Assembly: GCF_003065605.1 (NCBI RefSeq)
Contig: NZ_CP026952.1
Span: 930,001-994,000 of the forward strand
Length of the DNA: 64,000 nucleotides
Reading direction: 5' to 3'
From: Aeromicrobium chenweiae
Lineage (GTDB): Bacteria > Actinomycetota > Actinomycetes > Propionibacteriales > Nocardioidaceae
The notes under the pieces were generated by a model. It was given only the letters and a program-made list of their open reading frames with translations. It had not been told where the DNA came from and did not search any database. Each line of letters begins with the position of its first letter. Positions within the stretch are counted from its first letter, which is position 1. Shown piece after piece: positions 63,006 to 64,000 of this stretch. Position numbers and translations under genes: made by a program.

Positions 63006-64000
63006 ATGAACCTGCGTCTCCTGGCCGTGGCGGCTGCCACGTCCCTCGCCCTGGCTGCCTGCAGCTCGTCCTCGGACCCGGCGGAGAAGCCGGCCCCGGG
63101 GGCCAGCAAGGGCACCGCGAAGCCCCTCGTCGAGGTCTCCCCGCTGACCGGCAAGGCCATGAAGAAGGGTCGTCCGGACAATCCCGTCTTCGTCGTCAAG
63201 ATCGAGAACACCGACGGCGGCGCCCCGCAGTACGGCCTCGACCACGCCGACATGGTGATCGAGGAGCTCGTCGAGGGTGGGCTCACCCGTCTTGCGGCGT
63301 TCTACTACTCCTCGCTCCCGTCGAAGGTCGGCCACGTGCGATCGCTGCGCACCAGCGACATCGGCATCGCCGGCCCGGTCGGCGGCCAGATCGTGGCATC
63401 CGGCGGCGCGAGCGGCGCCTACAGGAAGGTCGAGAAGGCCGGGATCCGGGTGTTCTCCGAGGACGGTGGCGCGCCGGGCTTCAGCAGCGACCCGCTCAAG
63501 GTCCGCCCCTACAACCGCCTGATCGACCTCAAGACCGTCAACCGCAAGGCCAAGCGCACACGGATCCCCGGTCCGTACCTGCCGTGGGCGCCCGCGTCCG
63601 GTGCGAAGGCCGCGGCGCCGAAGGCGGGTGCCGCGACCACGCCGGCGCCGAAGAAGGCGACCGCCGCGACCGTGCGCTTCAGCGACTTCACGACGACGTC
63701 CTGGGCGCTCAAGGGCGGCAAGTGGGTCCGCACCAACGGCCACGCCGAGGCCGGCAAGGACTTCAAGGCCGACACCATGATCGTGCTGTCCTGCCGGGTG
63801 GGCGACGCCGGCTACACCGACCCGGCGGGCAACCCCGTGCCGGAGACGGTGTTCGAGGGACGCGGGGAGGCCCGGGTCTTCCACGGTGACGAGGTCACGT
63901 CCGTGACGTGGGTCAAGTCCGGCCTGAAGAAGGGGCTGCGATTCGAGACCGCCGACGGCAAGCCGTACCGGATCAACCCGGGCCACGTGTTCCTCGAGCT
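63006..64000 (+). CDS. DUF3048 domain lipoprotein (YerB-like), C-terminus beyond window
   Basis: 331 codons are visible and the frame is open at the right edge. Signal peptide with lipobox LALAAC (Cys19). The two DUF3048 halves start at LVEVSPLTGKAMKKGRPDNPVF and GLDHADMVIEELVEGG. The middle has an Ala/Lys/Pro spacer (about 200-220). The family is surface-anchored and of unknown function. CATGCT ends 6 bases before the ATG. Confidence 0.9.
   Translation, partial: MNLRLLAVAAATSLALAACSSSSDPAEKPAPGASKGTAKPLVEVSPLTGKAMKKGRPDNPVFVVKIENTDGGAPQYGLDHADMVIEELVEGGLTRLAAFYYSSLPSKVGHVRSLRTSDIGIAGPVGGQIVASGGASGAYRKVEKAGIRVFSEDGGAPGFSSDPLKVRPYNRLIDLKTVNRKAKRTRIPGPYLPWAPASGAKAAAPKAGAATTPAPKKATAATVRFSDFTTTSWALKGGKWVRTNGHAEAGKDFKADTMIVLSCRVGDAGYTDPAGNPVPETVFEGRGEARVFHGDEVTSVTWVKSGLKKGLRFETADGKPYRINPGHVFLE

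Overview
The window is very GC-rich, with genes packed tightly on both strands and many 1-4 bp stop/start overlaps. Gene content is typical of Actinobacteria: a mycothiol-era neighbourhood at the left edge, a zinc anti-sigma pair of the SigR/RsrA (SigH/RshA) type, DUF3090, DUF5302, bL37, Lhr with Nei2, and a prfB...ftsEX...smpB...ssrA backbone. The best guess is a member of the Nocardioidaceae (Aeromicrobium/Nocardioides-like). That placement is inferred from gene content and protein style, not from a marker search. There are no rRNA or tRNA genes, no CRISPR array and no intact insertion sequence.

Layout. 1-1861 (minus): a coupled SCO1664-family / DUF3090 / histidine-phosphatase trio. 1905-7829: an adenylate cyclase, a fur-katG peroxide-defence operon with a perfect 23-bp palindrome over its promoter, an SDR/MarR divergent pair with two matched operators, and an NADP-binding oxidoreductase. 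7834-16048: an enoyl-CoA-hydratase-like gene and a PucR regulator facing a polyamine/amine catabolic operon (FAD oxidase, aldehyde dehydrogenase, amine oxidase, PLP aminotransferase). 16125-20287: a TetR-MFS efflux pair, a membrane Ser/Thr kinase and an Lrp regulator. 20409-24090: the homogentisate route (hppD, hmgA, fumarylacetoacetase). 24093-26937: small and regulatory genes, including a zinc-free L36, ArfB, PadR and a CBS protein. 26998-32626: hisN, rsgA, aroA, DoxX, SRAP, then sigma factor and anti-sigma factor. 32700-36090 (minus): bL37, thioesterase, a zinc-ribbon protein, HIT and a secreted CotH-like kinase.

36147-54644 is a conserved translation/division backbone (prfB, ftsE, ftsX, M23 hydrolase, smpB, ssrA) interrupted by two accessory blocks. 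The first is a 42-bp tandem-repeat protein plus a sugar ABC-transport/oxidoreductase/isomerase/ROK cluster (37489-45590). The second is an amidohydrolase, MFS and amidase block (49605-54173). 54935-64000: pterin dehydratase, VKOR, Nei2, Lhr, an OmpA/BON protein with a sunset-domain neighbour, and a DUF3048 lipoprotein cut by the right edge.

The most interesting signal is regulatory. Three GGAAT-N18-GTT promoter matches of the SigR/SigH class sit in front of the sigma gene itself, in front of the tmRNA gene, and in front of the zinc-free L36 gene. The sigma gene also has an in-frame upstream start with a strong ribosome site directly behind that promoter, the arrangement expected for a stress-induced longer sigma isoform. 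Together they suggest a thiol-stress circuit that feeds back on itself and drives ribosome rescue and ribosome remodelling. Other non-coding structure includes many probable leaderless promoters, several perfect operators, a four-copy mirrored 14-mer before fumarylacetoacetase, a 24-bp-arm hairpin at the end of nei, and a 30-bp repeat downstream of ssrA.
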